From contig JACSYO010000389.1 of the NCBI GenBank assembly GCA_016806645.1, forward strand, positions 117,501-181,500: DNA of 64,000 nucleotides, written 5' to 3'. A model generated the notes under the pieces. That model had not been told where the DNA came from. It did not search any database and saw nothing but the letters and a program-made list of their open reading frames with translations. The position numbers were made by a program, and so were the translations under genes. Each line of letters begins with the position of its first letter. The first letter of the stretch is position 1. Source of the stretch: Ophiodon elongatus (Eukaryota; Chordata; Actinopteri; Perciformes; Hexagrammidae). Positions 12,200 through 24,919 of this stretch are shown here, one piece after another.

Positions 12200-12320
12200 C
12201 GCGATGACGTCACGTTCCTTGTTTTTCTCGGCTGTATAATAATCAGCAGTAGCGTCTCGATCGCTCTGCTGTGTCAACACCGCCCTCCCTGTTCTGGCTT
12301 GCTCCGGTGATCCTCAGGTA
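12200..12320 (+). promoter_or_regulatory. Promoter-like cluster without an assigned gene
   Basis: A perfect CRE TGACGTCA (12205-12212), a TATAATAA (12235-12242) 22 bases later, a CpG-containing stretch, and a splice-donor-like CAG|GTACAG at 12317/12318. No coding exon was found to the right on this strand before ntn4. Confidence 0.3.
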
Positions 12321-12583
12321 CAGAGAAACATTCCTGATGCGTGCGCGTGCACGTGCGTGTTTTTTTTTTTTTCTCGTGCGCAATTAAGAAAAAAAGAGCG
12401 TGTGCACGGTTTCTGAGGACAAGCCTGGATGTTTGAGTCTGGTTTTATGGCATAATCTTCTCATTTCCTCTGTAAGTGAATCACAGCTGATGGGATAATA
12501 CTGACCACATGACTCACTTATCCAGCACACACTTCCTCTCCCCGTACTCCTGACAAGAAATCCCCTCTCTCCGTATTTATTTC

Positions 12584-12586
<3 letters not shown>

Positions 12587-12621
<35 letters not shown>

Positions 12622-12744
12622 GGCTTCCCTCGGGACCTCTGGGTGCTGGTAGCTGTGTGACACCCATAGCGGGCCAGTCTGTCTGTCTCAGGGTGATGGG
12701 TGCTGCCGAAGAGGAGCGTTGTGACTCCCAGGGAGAGGAGTGGA

Positions 12745-12793
<49 letters not shown>

Positions 12794-12990
12794 GTGGGTG
12801 GGGGGGGTTATTGTCCCCGAGCCTGCGGGAGCTGCCATGCACTCCGCGGCCAATAGCAACACAAGAATGCTGACGGGACAAAGGCCATAACTCCATTCTA
12901 TAGCAACACAAGCGGGGCATTGTGCTCACGCAGGCACACACACACTCGTACACACACACACACATGCATGTATTCGTCATTACTACAATA

Positions 12991-13033
<43 letters not shown>

Positions 13034-13135
13034 TACGCCATACTGGAGCAAACTATGCATCTGTGCAAGCGTGCCAAACACTCATTCATCAACTAGTTTC
13101 CCACACCGTGCAACCCCCCCCACCCCCCACCCACA

Positions 13136-13171
<36 letters not shown>

Positions 13172-13276
13172 GGACATCTCCATCACGGGCTGAGAATGGC
13201 CAGTCAATCTGGGGACAATGAGTGGGGGGGGGGGGCGGGCGAGCAAGAGAGACAGTGAGAGAGAGAGAGAGAGAGG
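12587..13276. repeat. Microsatellite cluster
   Basis: (CT)n 12587-12621, (GT)n 12747-12790, compound (CA)n with TA interruptions 12936-13033, (CA)n 13126-13168, and G-run plus (GA)n 13221-13276. Long open frames across this block are repeat artefacts. Confidence 0.9.
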
Positions 13277-13376
13277 GGAGGTCCATGTTCATGTGTTTGT
13301 GGCTCCCTGTTGAGTCTACGCTTCAAGGCCGGTTCCCACTACACAAATACATAAAACCTCCCTCCGACCAACCTGA

Positions 13377-13465
13377 AGGTACTGAGCAGAAGTACTCGGG
13401 TACTTTACTTCGGTAAAAGTACTTTACTTGAGTAAAAGTACTTTATTTGAGTAAAAGTACCCGAG
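13377..13465. repeat. AAGTACT-block dispersed repeat, end fragment
   Basis: Three near-identical blocks of TACTTTACTT.AGTAAAAG. It is the same family as 28930-28990, 14590-14690 and 41430-41985; 14590-14690 (CAAGTACGTAACGTAC, ending CTTCCCACCTCTGG) may be the other end of this copy. Confidence 0.55.
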
Positions 13466-13867
13466 GATGAAAAATGAATGAAAGTCCCGCCGTCCAACAT
13501 CCTACATGAGGCGCAGCATTATATTCCTGCTGTCGTGTCGCCACGGCAACGCAGTCCAACGCTTAAATGGCAAAGTCTCAAGACGACCAAATTCGTCCCT
13601 TAAAAACAAATCACCACTTTCAGCTGCGGCCCTCGGTATGTTGTGTTATATATTGTTTGCCCCTGTTGCTGCCTTAATTATGAATTGTATTAATTTGACC
13701 TCGATCCAGCCCTCACCATCGAGGGATCCTTTTACGATAGTTTGTGTGTTTAATGTGTCTGGATGTGATATGTTGTGTTTTAATGAATTAATTTTTAATA
13801 GCAGATTCGATACAGGTTCAGACACATTAAAAAACAATAAAGTATTTTCTATTTCTACAGTTCGAGC

Positions 13868-13960
13868 TGGTGCAGGCCGGTGGTTCCCAAACCCCAGGGG
13901 TCGGGCCCCTCTGAAAGGTCACCACAGAGATATGAGATGTCATGAGATGATTAACGGGGC
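13868..13960. repeat. hAT-like dispersed repeat fragment
   Basis: GGTGGTTCCCAAACCCCAGG followed by GGTCGGGCCCCTCTGAAAGG and ATGAGATGATTAACGGGG resembles the recalled end of hAT-derived vertebrate repeats with the word GGTTCCCAA. Short and decayed. Confidence 0.4.
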
Positions 13961-14699
13961 GGGGAGAAGGAAAAACAAAGGTCTGTGGCACAAGTTGGTT
14001 TTTGCTCATGAAGTGCGTTTCCACATCTTTTTATGCAGATTTCCAATTTGAAAGTGGAAACTCCAGAAATTTGAAAGAAAAAAATAGCCAAAATACAAGA
14101 AGATTGGTGAATCAAGAAGAGGAAAATGTCCCACAATGCAATGGAAACGGACCTAGTGAATTAATCAGGCATGTGACTTAAAAATCCACTGAAGAAAACT
14201 GACAAGCTCGAGCTACAGAGACTTACACCTTGAGGTGTCCACGCCTTCACTTCAAGAGTTTACCAACTTCTTTGTGTAAACACTGTCAATCAGCTTTATT
14301 TGTCTTCTTAATATCAGACCTGCGTGGACTCAAATTAAAACATAAAACAAACACAAACGCAACATTCCCATCTTGTTCTCCACGTTGTTATCCATCGTCT
14401 GAGGTCCGACCGACTTTCAATTCCGTCATCTCGTTTGATTACCGCTTATCTCCTAATAAGCAGATGGAAAACAAACGTTTTGTAAGAGGTCACCATCCAA
14501 AAAGATTCGTGAACCACTCGATAGATCTGAACAATTCATTGTATTTTTATTCGCTTATACGACGCTTTTAAAATAGAAAAAAAAAAAGTAAAATTTTTCT
14601 CTCTGTAGACGTAGTGGAGTACAAGTTTAAAGTACAAGTACGTAACGTACGGTTGATTAAAATGTACTTAGTTACTTCCCACCTCTGGCTCCGAGGCAT

Positions 14700-15063
14700 T
14701 CCTTCCAGGCACATTCCTCTTCCCGTGTGCACTCGCTCACCCCTTCCTTCCCCGGCTGTCTGGAAACCGCCTGGCGGGAGCGAGGAGGAGCCGTGACCCC
14801 TCTGCCACTAATCTGTGAATGGGCCGCGAACGAGGAAACGCGGGTACAAGAGGCTACACGGGAGGAAAAAAAAAAAAAAAAACCCATCCGCTCACCTCTC
14901 GTCGAGGAGGCCGGGCCGGGCAGACAGGTGAGTGACCTTTGACCCGGCCTGCCGCGGAGCGCTGCTCGACGCGCCAGGAATGTGTCCACACCTCTCGGCC
15001 AACCGCGTCACGGTGAGCGGGCGAGGAGGCGGTGGAAGACACGCAGGCCGCCCAAACCCAAAC

Positions 15064-15113
<50 letters not shown>

Positions 15114-16204
15114 GCCCGGCCTCTCTGTTATGGTCTACATTCTGTGGCACTGTGTGAATGTAGGGGAGAGTGTTTTGGGAGCCAGAGTGATGGATGACTT
15201 AATCTGAAGGGACACGGGGAGAGTGTGTGTGTTTCTCTGTGTGTGTGTGTGTGTGTGTGTGTTTCTCTGTGTGTGTGTGTGTGTGTGAGAGAAAGAGAGC
15301 AGGGTGATAAGGATATTTTTGTCCAATTTATGTGAAGTATTTCAAGGCCTGGGCCGTTATATCAACTGTTAGTTCGTCTGGGAAACGTTCTGCTCGACAA
15401 CAAAGTTTCAATGACAACTTTTCAATGACAAAGACGATGAAAAATAAATTTCCCCAGTTTTGATCCCGCGTCTCTTCATAATTATTCACTCATCTCTTGT
15501 TATAAGCCAAATGCATGTAAAAGCATCAGTCTCCCCCCGTCCTCCTGCTAATTCAACGATCAGTGAGTGAATCCAAAATGAGATGGATTTGATTTAAATC
15601 CCTCGTGTAACTGAGCACAGCTCAACTTTTCTGTGTCACAGTTCAGAAACTGGGACTTTTAAAAAGGAAAAGTTTGGTTTATTACAACTTGGGTTTAATT
15701 TCTGTGGTTTGTTTCGTGTTTTTTAACGTTGTTCTCGCCAAGTTAAGTGCTTATTATGAGCAATCCGCTGTTAAACAAACTGGTTTGGACTTTCACCATG
15801 TTATTTCTTATTTAACTTAGTTGTATTCATAAAAAGCATCAGCGGATACATTTCAGTAGGAATTGTTTATTAAGAAATGTTGATTGTTGTCTTTTCCTCC
15901 GGTCTTTCACCGGGCTACAAGTAATTTATATCGAAGAGATCCGTAAATATGTTTTCCACAGTCTTATTAACTATAACTTATCCTTGGATAAATGTTATTA
16001 ATCAATATAATGCCATATGTTGGAGGAAAGTTGGCTTCCTACATGTCTTTTCAAATCTTTATAAAACTACATGGATGCAAAATAATAAAGAAGCAATGCA
16101 GCTTGATTGATAAGCTGTATTTTTGGTGGCTCACATTCCGGTATACCTTAAAATAAAGTGTTTTTAATGGAGGCCGGCTAAACAGTTGGTTTGTTTACAA
16201 ATGA
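14700..16204. other. Spacer downstream of ntn4, no gene seen
   Basis: Contains (GT)n at 15066-15107 and two (GT)n blocks at 15221-15288 separated by TTTCTCT, then plain AT-rich sequence. An AATAAA on the minus strand at 15866-15871 could serve as a second, distal ntn4 poly(A) site. Confidence 0.55.
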
Positions 16205-16224
16205 GAACAGAGTTGTAATCATCC

Positions 16225-16230
16225 TTTAAT
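16225..16230 (-). terminator. ntn4: Candidate polyadenylation signal ATTAAA, ntn4
   Basis: TTTAAT on plus, ATTAAA on minus, about 990 bases past the ntn4 stop. There is no AATAAA on the minus strand between the stop and this point, so this is the first good signal. Repeats in the UTR: T-run 16412-16430, (CA)n 16531-16560 and 16721-16764. Confidence 0.45.
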
Positions 16231-16523
16231 ATTACCATGTACAAAAACAATTAAACAAAGGGGCGAAAGATGAACATAATATTTATATAGATATATACAA
16301 ATAATACTGTACAAGAGCACAAAGGTAGGAATAACTAGGATTTTTCTGAATTTAGTGTAATATGAGATGAATCAATACACACAGCGCGGTATCATAAACA
16401 TTGGAACGGCAGTTTTTTTTTTTTTTTTTTTGAAAGTGTTCAAAAACCTACAGAAAAGAGCTGGACTGAATCTGGACTGTGCTCGTAATATACCTCTGCA
16501 TTCAAACACTCTCTCCGTCTCCG

Positions 16524-16561
<38 letters not shown>

Positions 16562-17096
16562 TTGCAAAACAGGCAAATACATTCACGTTAGGGGTAAAAA
16601 TCCATTCACTCCGATTTCAACACAGGCACACCTGGACTGGCTAAGATTTAACCACCTGTAGTGGCTTGTATGGCTTGTTCAGCGTCACTCTGGGTGCTTT
16701 GCACATTATGTCATAAGAACAAACACACACACACACACACACACATACACACACACACACACATACTGCTGCGCGCGTTAAAAAGTCATTTAATGTGTGT
16801 GTGTGTGTTGAATCTTCCTCTCTTTGTGTGTCCGTATTTCCTCAGTCCATCTTAGGCTAAAGTGCTGCAGAGAGGAAGAGATCCAGTTTTAATGCATGTC
16901 AATGGGTCCAGAGGGAATAGAAAGCACTCGGCCAAAAGCGCCGAATTCCTCAATTTCTTGAGCCGCAGCAGAGGAAACGCCGCCGCGCGAGACATGAAAC
17001 GTCTCGATGAACTTGTGTCCCGTGTGCTTTTAGCCGCCGGCTCCCATTGGACGACAGCAGAGGAATAAAGGGCGTTTCGTTCATCTCAGTTCAGCC

Positions 17097-17152
17097 TTTT
17101 TTTTTTTTTTTTAAAAAAAAAAAGAAAAAAAAAAAAAAAAGAAAAAGAAAGA
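17097..17152. repeat. Poly(T)/poly(A) hairpin in the ntn4 3' UTR
   Basis: A run of 16 T is followed directly by about 40 A with a few G. The two runs are complementary and could fold back; they lie 70-120 bases past the ntn4 stop in transcript direction. Confidence 0.8.
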
Positions 17153-17218
17153 AACCTGCTCCCAGACCTGCGCGGTTCAATACTCCACATCTCGTCCTCC
17201 GGTGTTTCGACCGTCCGC

Positions 17219-20016
17219 CTACCAGTTGCAGTCTTTCTTGAGAAGCGTGAGGACTTTGCGCCCCAAGCTGGCCTTCCAAGGCTTCACGAAGCTCTTCATG
17301 TTGACCAGGAGGCGGCCCTGCTTGCGGTCCGAGTGCCCCGCCACGAGGTACTCCAGCCCTGAGGAATGACGTCAAAAAGGTCAGGAGCACGTAATCCACC
17401 TCGATCGACTCTGAAGCGGATCGACAGCTTTGATGCATCGCAACGTTACAGACAATAGATTGGCTGAGATGTGTTTGTTAAAATAGTAAAACAGTGTTCA
17501 AAAGTGGTGTGTTTTTCCATTTTATTAAATCGGGAACATTATCAATAAAGGTTTTCAATATTCTACATCGACTAGAGCAAAACCTCCTGTCTGAAAAATG
17601 CACTTTTTTGAGAATACTAATAAAAACTTGTTCTTTTGCAGAATGCTATTTGTTAAGGATACCCAATACATAATGCAAAATACAAAAAAATACACAAAAA
17701 AAGAAGAATATACAAAGTGCAGATGGGAGGTTTTGCACTTTGGCCATCGACATGTTTGTTATTTTCCACAAATCCTATTAAAAGGTGATTATTTTGTCCT
17801 TTATTATTATGGTTATTCTGGTAAAAGGTGATTATTTTGTCCTTTATTACTATGGTTATTCTGGTAAAAGGTGATTATTTTGTCCTTTATTTATTACTAT
17901 GGTTATTCTGGTAAAAAGTGATTATTTTGTCCTTTATTACTATGGTTATTCTGGTAAAAAGTGATTATTTTGTCCTTTATTACTATGGTTATTCTGGTAA
18001 AAGGTGATTATTTTGTCCTTTATTATTATGGTTATTCTGGTAAAAGGTGATTATTTTGTCCTTTATTACTATGGTTATTCTGGTAAAAGGTGATTATTTT
18101 GTCCTTTATTACTATGTTTATTCTGGTAAAAGGTGATTATTTTGTCCTTTATTACTATGGTTATTCTGGTAAAAAGTGATTATTTTGTCCTTTATTACTA
18201 TGGTTATTCTGGTAAAAAGTGATTATTTTGTCCTTTATTACTATGGTTATTCTGGTAAAAAGTGATTATTTTGTCCTTTATTACTATGGTTATTCTGGTA
18301 AAAGGTGATTATTTTGTCCTTTATTATTACTATGGTTATTCTGGTAAAAGGTGATTATTTTGTCCTTTATTACTATGTTTATTCTGGTAAAAGGTGATTA
18401 TTTTGTCCTTTATTACTATGGTTATTCTGGTAAAAGGTGATTATTTTGTCCTTTATTACTATGTTTATTCTGGTAAAAAGTGATTATTTTGTCCTTTATT
18501 ACTATGTTTATTCTGGTAAAAGGTGATTATTTTGTCCTTTATTACTATGATTATTCTGGTAAAAGGTGATTATTTTGTCCTTTATTACTATGTTTATTCT
18601 GGTAAAAAGTGATTATTTTGTCCTTTATTACTATGTTTATTCTGGTAAAAGGTGATTATTTTGTCCTTTATTACTATGATTATTCTGGTAAAAGGTGATT
18701 ATTTTGTCCTTTATTACTATGTTTATTCTGGTAAAAAGTGATTATTTTGTCCTTTATTACTATGTTTATTCTGGTAAAAGGTGATTATTTTGTCCTTTAT
18801 TACTATGATTATTCTGGTAAAAGGTGATTATTTTGTCCTTTATTACTATGTTTATTCTGGTAAAAAGTGATTATTTTGTCCTTTATTACTATGTTTATTC
18901 TGGTAAAAGGTGATTATTTTGTCCTTTATTACTATGATTATTCTGGTAAAAGGTGATTATTTTGTCCTTTATTACTATGTTTATTCTGGTAAAAAGTGAT
19001 TATTTTGTCCTTTATTACTATGGTTATTCTGGTAAAAGGTGATTATTTTGTCCTTTATTTATTACTATGGTTATTCTGGTAAAAGGTGATTATTTTGTCC
19101 TTTATTACTATGGTTATTCTGGTAAAAGGTGATTATTTTGTCCTTTATTTATTACTATGGTTATTCTGGTAAAAAGTGATTATTTTGTCCTTTATTACTA
19201 TGGTTATTCTGGTAAAAGGTGATTATTTTGTCCTTTATTTATTACTATGGTTATTCTGGTAAAAGGTGATTATTTTGTCCTTTATTACTATGTTTATTCT
19301 GGTAAAAGGTGATTATTTTGTCCTTTATTACTATGGTTATTCTGGTAAAAAGTGATTATTTTGTCCTTTATTACTATGGTTATTCTGGTAAAAGGTGATT
19401 ATTTTGTCCTTTATTACTATGGTTATTCTGGTAAAAGGTGATTATTTTGTCCTTTATTACTATGGTTATTCTGGGTTTCAGTGGGAAGTTATTTACATGT
19501 TTTAATGGAAACTTTCCCCACGATCAATCCCAAACTGTCTTTGAATCCCTCCACCTCTGACCCGTTGCTGGAGGAGGCAGTCACAGTGTGAGTGTGAGAC
19601 GCAGAGTGTTAGTCTGACCTGGGTTCAGGATCGGGCAGGTGCAGCCCCGTGCGGTCCAGGACTCGGGGTAAAGGGTGACCCGACCCCGCTGGATCTTCAC
19701 CTTGGTGTTCTGGTTGAGCACCTTCTGAACTTTGACCTCCACCTCGGCGTGGGAGCCCTTATCGTGGGCCGACAGCACTTTCACCTTCAGGACTGAGAGT
19801 CAAGTGGAGAAGACGAGTGTTAATTAGAGTAGAGTATTAATACTCTGGAAGCTGCGATATTAAAATCCTTGACAAGGGAAAGACCCGTGAGAATTCTTAC
19901 CGTATGCATAATTCATGGTGCAGAAGAGTTTACTGTTGGTCAGGGCTTGCTCTTTGCACTCACACTTCTCTGCAGGAGACAAAGACAGGTACAGATTAAT
20001 ATCTGTAACATAACTC

Positions 20017-20054
<38 letters not shown>

Positions 20055-20203
20055 TCTCGGATACTGTGCATGGCGTCCTAAGAATGCAAGCACAGTGTGT
20101 GTGTCCAGTGAGGAATGTGCCTATGAAAGCTGCAGTTACAGGCTGATGGTGGTGGGGGGTCTAAGAGAAGGGACACATGGAAACTGTCCATGCATGCATG
20201 CAT

Positions 20204-20257
<54 letters not shown>

Positions 20258-23182
20258 GCGTGCACACGCACACACACAGTCTCTGTAACTCACCTGAGTA
20301 GTGGAGGGCAGAGAAGAGTTCGTCTGCTCTGAAGATCCTCACCGGCTCGCTGGAGTTTCCCTCTAAGTTGTACAGGTCCAGGTCAGAGCTGCACACACAC
20401 ACACACACACACACATTACAACATCAGCACACACACACACGAGGGCATGTAAATGTTTTGGCAAATTAATACACAAACCGCTGCCAAATTTGCTGTGGAT
20501 AATCATGTTGCCTTACATAGAAATGATACCAGCAAGTCATTTGTTATGTAGTACACAGATTTGGGGAAAAGAACACGCCGGTATCAGCAAGGCACTCGCT
20601 ATCTACACGTACTCCCGAGTTCTTTCTTTTTTTTTTTTTTTATTACTCACCCAAACATGCAGTCTCCAGTAAACGGATCGCAGTCTCCTGCACAGTCACA
20701 CGGACGGCAGCCGTACTCGTGGAAGCCCCAGTATCCCACCATGCACCTGTCGCAGTGGTTCCCACCCACTCCGGGTTTGCAGATGCAATTTCCGTTGGAG
20801 GGGTCGCAGAGGGAGCCGTCGGCCAGGTGGAAGGGCATGGAGCCCAGGGGGTGACAGCTGCATGCTGGGAGAAGGGGGAAAAAAAAAGTAGTTTAATATA
20901 TGAAGGTATTGCCTGTTGCATTTTTAACATCAATAAATCGTTAGCGTAGCCCTGGTTTAAAAGTTAGGACATAAAAGAGGTTAGTTCCTAATAAAGTAGG
21001 GTTACAATAATTCAACTGAAAGTAAAAGGACCCAGCCGGAGTGATAACTTTACTTAATGCACTTTATTTCACATATTTATGGGATCTACATGTAAGTTAT
21101 GAGCGGTCAGTGACACAAAAATAAAAGAATACAGCATTTAAAATGAAGTTGTAGTTGTGTTTTCAACTCTTATTTTTGTATTTTTCCCCAAAAACATAAT
21201 AGAGTATTGCAATATGTATTGTATCGCAGTATATATCGTATCGTGACACGTGTATCGCGATACATATCGTACACACAGCCCTAGTTCAGCCCTATAAGCT
21301 GTCCAAAAAAGTAAAAAGAAATATCTAAAGAAATAATAAAATATAATAAATAAAGATTCAAAATATATCTAGGGAAACAAAAACAAAGTCATATCTGGGA
21401 GCATTGAGTCTAAAGGTCTTTTAAGATCAGTTTGCTAACCTGTAACTTACAAATTTATTACCAGGACTTAAGTATTTCATCATTCTTCGGCTGTCTGGTA
21501 TTGTTGCAGGAGCTCGTAATACAAAGGCCTCTCTCTTTTTCTTATCACACACACACAAAACACACACAACACACACACACACACAAACCTCCCCCCCCGT
21601 CTAATTGTGTGCTGATAGGGTGTTCTTTAAACAACCTCCAAAAACAATATACTTGTACACACACCCATGTTTCCACTGGTCTGCTGTCTTTCTACCGTTA
21701 TCAACACGGAGACCCGGAGCCAGGAGGAGGTGTCCGGCCTCCCCCATAAATCTGTCCCTGTCCCGGGGGCGGATGACGAGGGAGAGAGGGGGGGAGGGGG
21801 AGGTGGGGGAGGAGGGGAGGGAGGGGGTGTTGTGTTTGGAGCCATTTCTCTGCTGTTTAATGATGCTTGAAGTTTGACTGGCAGCGAATGACTCCGACTA
21901 CTTACTGTACACCTCGAGGCATGAATCCCTCCTCCTCCTCCTCGTTGTGTTTAAATTATTAATGCTAGTGTTTGACTTCATAGATTATATATATATATAC
22001 AAAAAAAAAGGTCACAGCTCTGGAGGGTTGTGTTTTTCTCAAACCAAAGCTCTTAATGTGGCGTTAAAATTCACACAGTTGACTGTAAACAAAATAATAC
22101 ATTCACAAGATCGCTCGCTTTTTTTTTTTTAAAAAACACCTCCGGGGCTGAGATTAAAAGGTCATTCGTAACCTTGGAAACAGCAGTTGACGAGACAATT
22201 CTCACAATAAGCACCGTTTAGTGGCTTTTTCTGGAGCTTTCAATCGCATCACGCGAGTTCCAGTCGTCATGAAATATGAAGATGTTCAAATTTTCATTTT
22301 CCTCTAAAAGTTGACGGATCTCGAAGGCTATTTTTCTGCGTGATGTCATTTTAAATCATTTTACATTCATACAGTAATATCACCTGAATAAAAAAAAAAT
22401 TGATGTATTCCTGAAGTGTTACTACGGAGAAATGCTTTCAAGACTAATTTAATGTTGATTACTCAAAATTGAGATGCAACTGCAAAAGAAAATGGCTGAT
22501 TTTCATTATTATCTGACATCTTATAGATAAAAGAATAATAAACGGATTAATTCATAATGCAAATAATTGTTAGTTGCAGCCGTATGTGGCCCAACTGTTG
22601 GGTTCAACTAATTAAAAAAATTATTGTGTATTTGTGTTTTATGAATACCTCATTAAAAAGGGAGCAGGAATGACACATTTCCCACATTTGACTCCGAACA
22701 ATGTCACATAAACCTTTTTGAGCTCCGAACCAGATAGTTAATCAGACAACAAAGATAAGATAAACCTTATCACAAGACCCAACTGTGTAATAGCAATAAA
22801 ATCTTCATAGATGTTCACACAAGACACACAAATACCAGACATATACTACACAACATCTCCGTGTGTGTGTGTGTGTGTGTGTGTGTATATCAGCACCTTA
22901 TCTCCACTATTTGATGAGCAGCCTCCGCACGTTAATAATCAACCGAGCACCACCTCCGTTCCATGTGAAGCCGAAACACGTGTGACGCCGTGTTTGGTAA
23001 GCGCGTGTGTTTACATGTCTGCGTGAGAGTTTATGAGCATTTGAAGAGGGTCACTACACAAGGACTGCTTTGTGTAAATATGTGTGTATAAGAGAGCTGC
23101 AGGAGCTCAGACAATGAAAACTTCATGGAACATGACAAGACACCTGCCTGAGCAGCCAGTGTAGATAACACCCCCCCCCCCC

Positions 23183-23226
<44 letters not shown>

Positions 23227-24879
23227 AACACACACACACACTGTAACTTTCCCCTCCTGCTAAAGAGTTTTGGTGTGTACGAGCTTGACAGGAGTGTTTT
23301 CTTTCCAGGGCCCCTCGGAGCCTGGAATGAAAAAAATGTTCCTCACGACGGAGGGAAATTCCTCCATTGTCAGCGGGATTTCGCAACCTGTACCTTCATC
23401 TCAGGGGTTCTCCAAAGCACGCCGTCGCTCCTTTTTTTTTTTTAGTCCATCAAATCAGTTGTCAGAGTGAGGATCGTTTTCCCCCCCGCAGTCACAAAGA
23501 CACCCGAGCCCGGGAATCTAAACCCGACAACCGTTTTCTTAAAGGAAAGATTTGGTGCATTCGTTATCTCTGACTTTATCAGGGAGTTCAACACACCTAC
23601 GCTTTTTATGGTCTCAAATTGGCATGGGGAAAAGAGATAAAATAATAGGTAATAAAACTATGAAATACTGAAGAACAACAATGGAATAAGGCTGCGTGAC
23701 GTCGGCGTACATCGGCTCCAGAGGAGGAAACCAATGGAAGCCACAGGGATGAAGGGTTTAACAAGTTGAACAATTGTTTGAGAAATATTTGTATTTCTGC
23801 TGCTGATATCCAACATATTCTCCCTCCTATATGTTTTTGAATGCCTGAACGTTTTAAATTCAACGTATATGCCGACGTGAACACACGCGACCTTGTATTC
23901 TATCTCTGAGACACTCGTTGACTCCTTACACTCACCTTAACCCTCAGCCGAAAACCTAAGTCTAGTTCGGAACCCTTCAAAGTCGGTCCTAAAGTGAGGA
24001 CCAGAATGTCCTCACTCTGAAGGTCTGAAACTCAAATTGGTGACACACACTCACACACACACACACACACGCACACACGCGCACACACACTAGTCTAGCA
24101 TACCTGCAGGACTGAGCTCACTGGGTCAAATCTGACACATAATCAGACGGGGAATGTAGCCACTGCTGTGTGTTTATGGATGACTATCGTGTGTTTACTT
24201 AAGACTCGTCTCATCACCGGAGGGCAGCACGCCGCTCGAACACACACACACACGCACACACACACACACACACACACACGCGCACAGCGGACCCTCACGC
24301 CCTACTACCAATGATTACCCCCTGAAGCTACTCGGAGCTCTGAGTCACGCATGAAAAATGGCAAAACAAGCCGGAGACGGACACGAAAGAAAGAAAGAAG
24401 GAATGCCACCATCTGATGATTAACTCCGGCGTAAACCTTGGATGGAGCGTGGGCCGTCTGCTGTCTCGCACACACACACACACACACCCACACACCCACA
24501 CACACACACACACACACACAGGGCCAGGTGCCCATCAGGTATCGGTGCTATCCAGCACGTCCCGGCTTGCGATCTCAGTTCTCGGCATTCCTTGTGAGAA
24601 CGAGAGCGCCGTGCCAGTGTGGTGTGTATAAGGTTGATGTTATGATTCACACCAGCAACACTTTGTCAACACCCGTATGATTAATTATGCTCTATGACAG
24701 TGTGTTCTACACGTTGCGGTTTGCAGAAAAATGCAGGGCATGGCAACGTCCCCGCGTCTAGTATTTACAAGTGAAATTCCTGAACTCATCTCCTACGCGT
24801 AGACAGCGAATCGAGAGAGCGACTGAGCTGAAAAGCCACAATGTTCCCTGTGATGAGCAGCGCGCTTGTGTCCGTTGTT

Positions 24880-24919
<40 letters not shown>

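Noticed and set aside
12384..13292. Frames of up to 216 codons
   Set aside because: They consist of Thr/His and Cys/Val runs from CA/GT repeats with no recognisable domain.
13506..14051. Plus-strand frame of 181 codons
   Set aside because: No similarity recognised; part of it runs through a hAT-like repeat fragment and there is no matching splice or promoter context.
17782..19474. Possible CRISPR-like array (regular repeats)
   Set aside because: Units are directly tandem with no unique spacers, in an intron of a vertebrate gene; it is a minisatellite.
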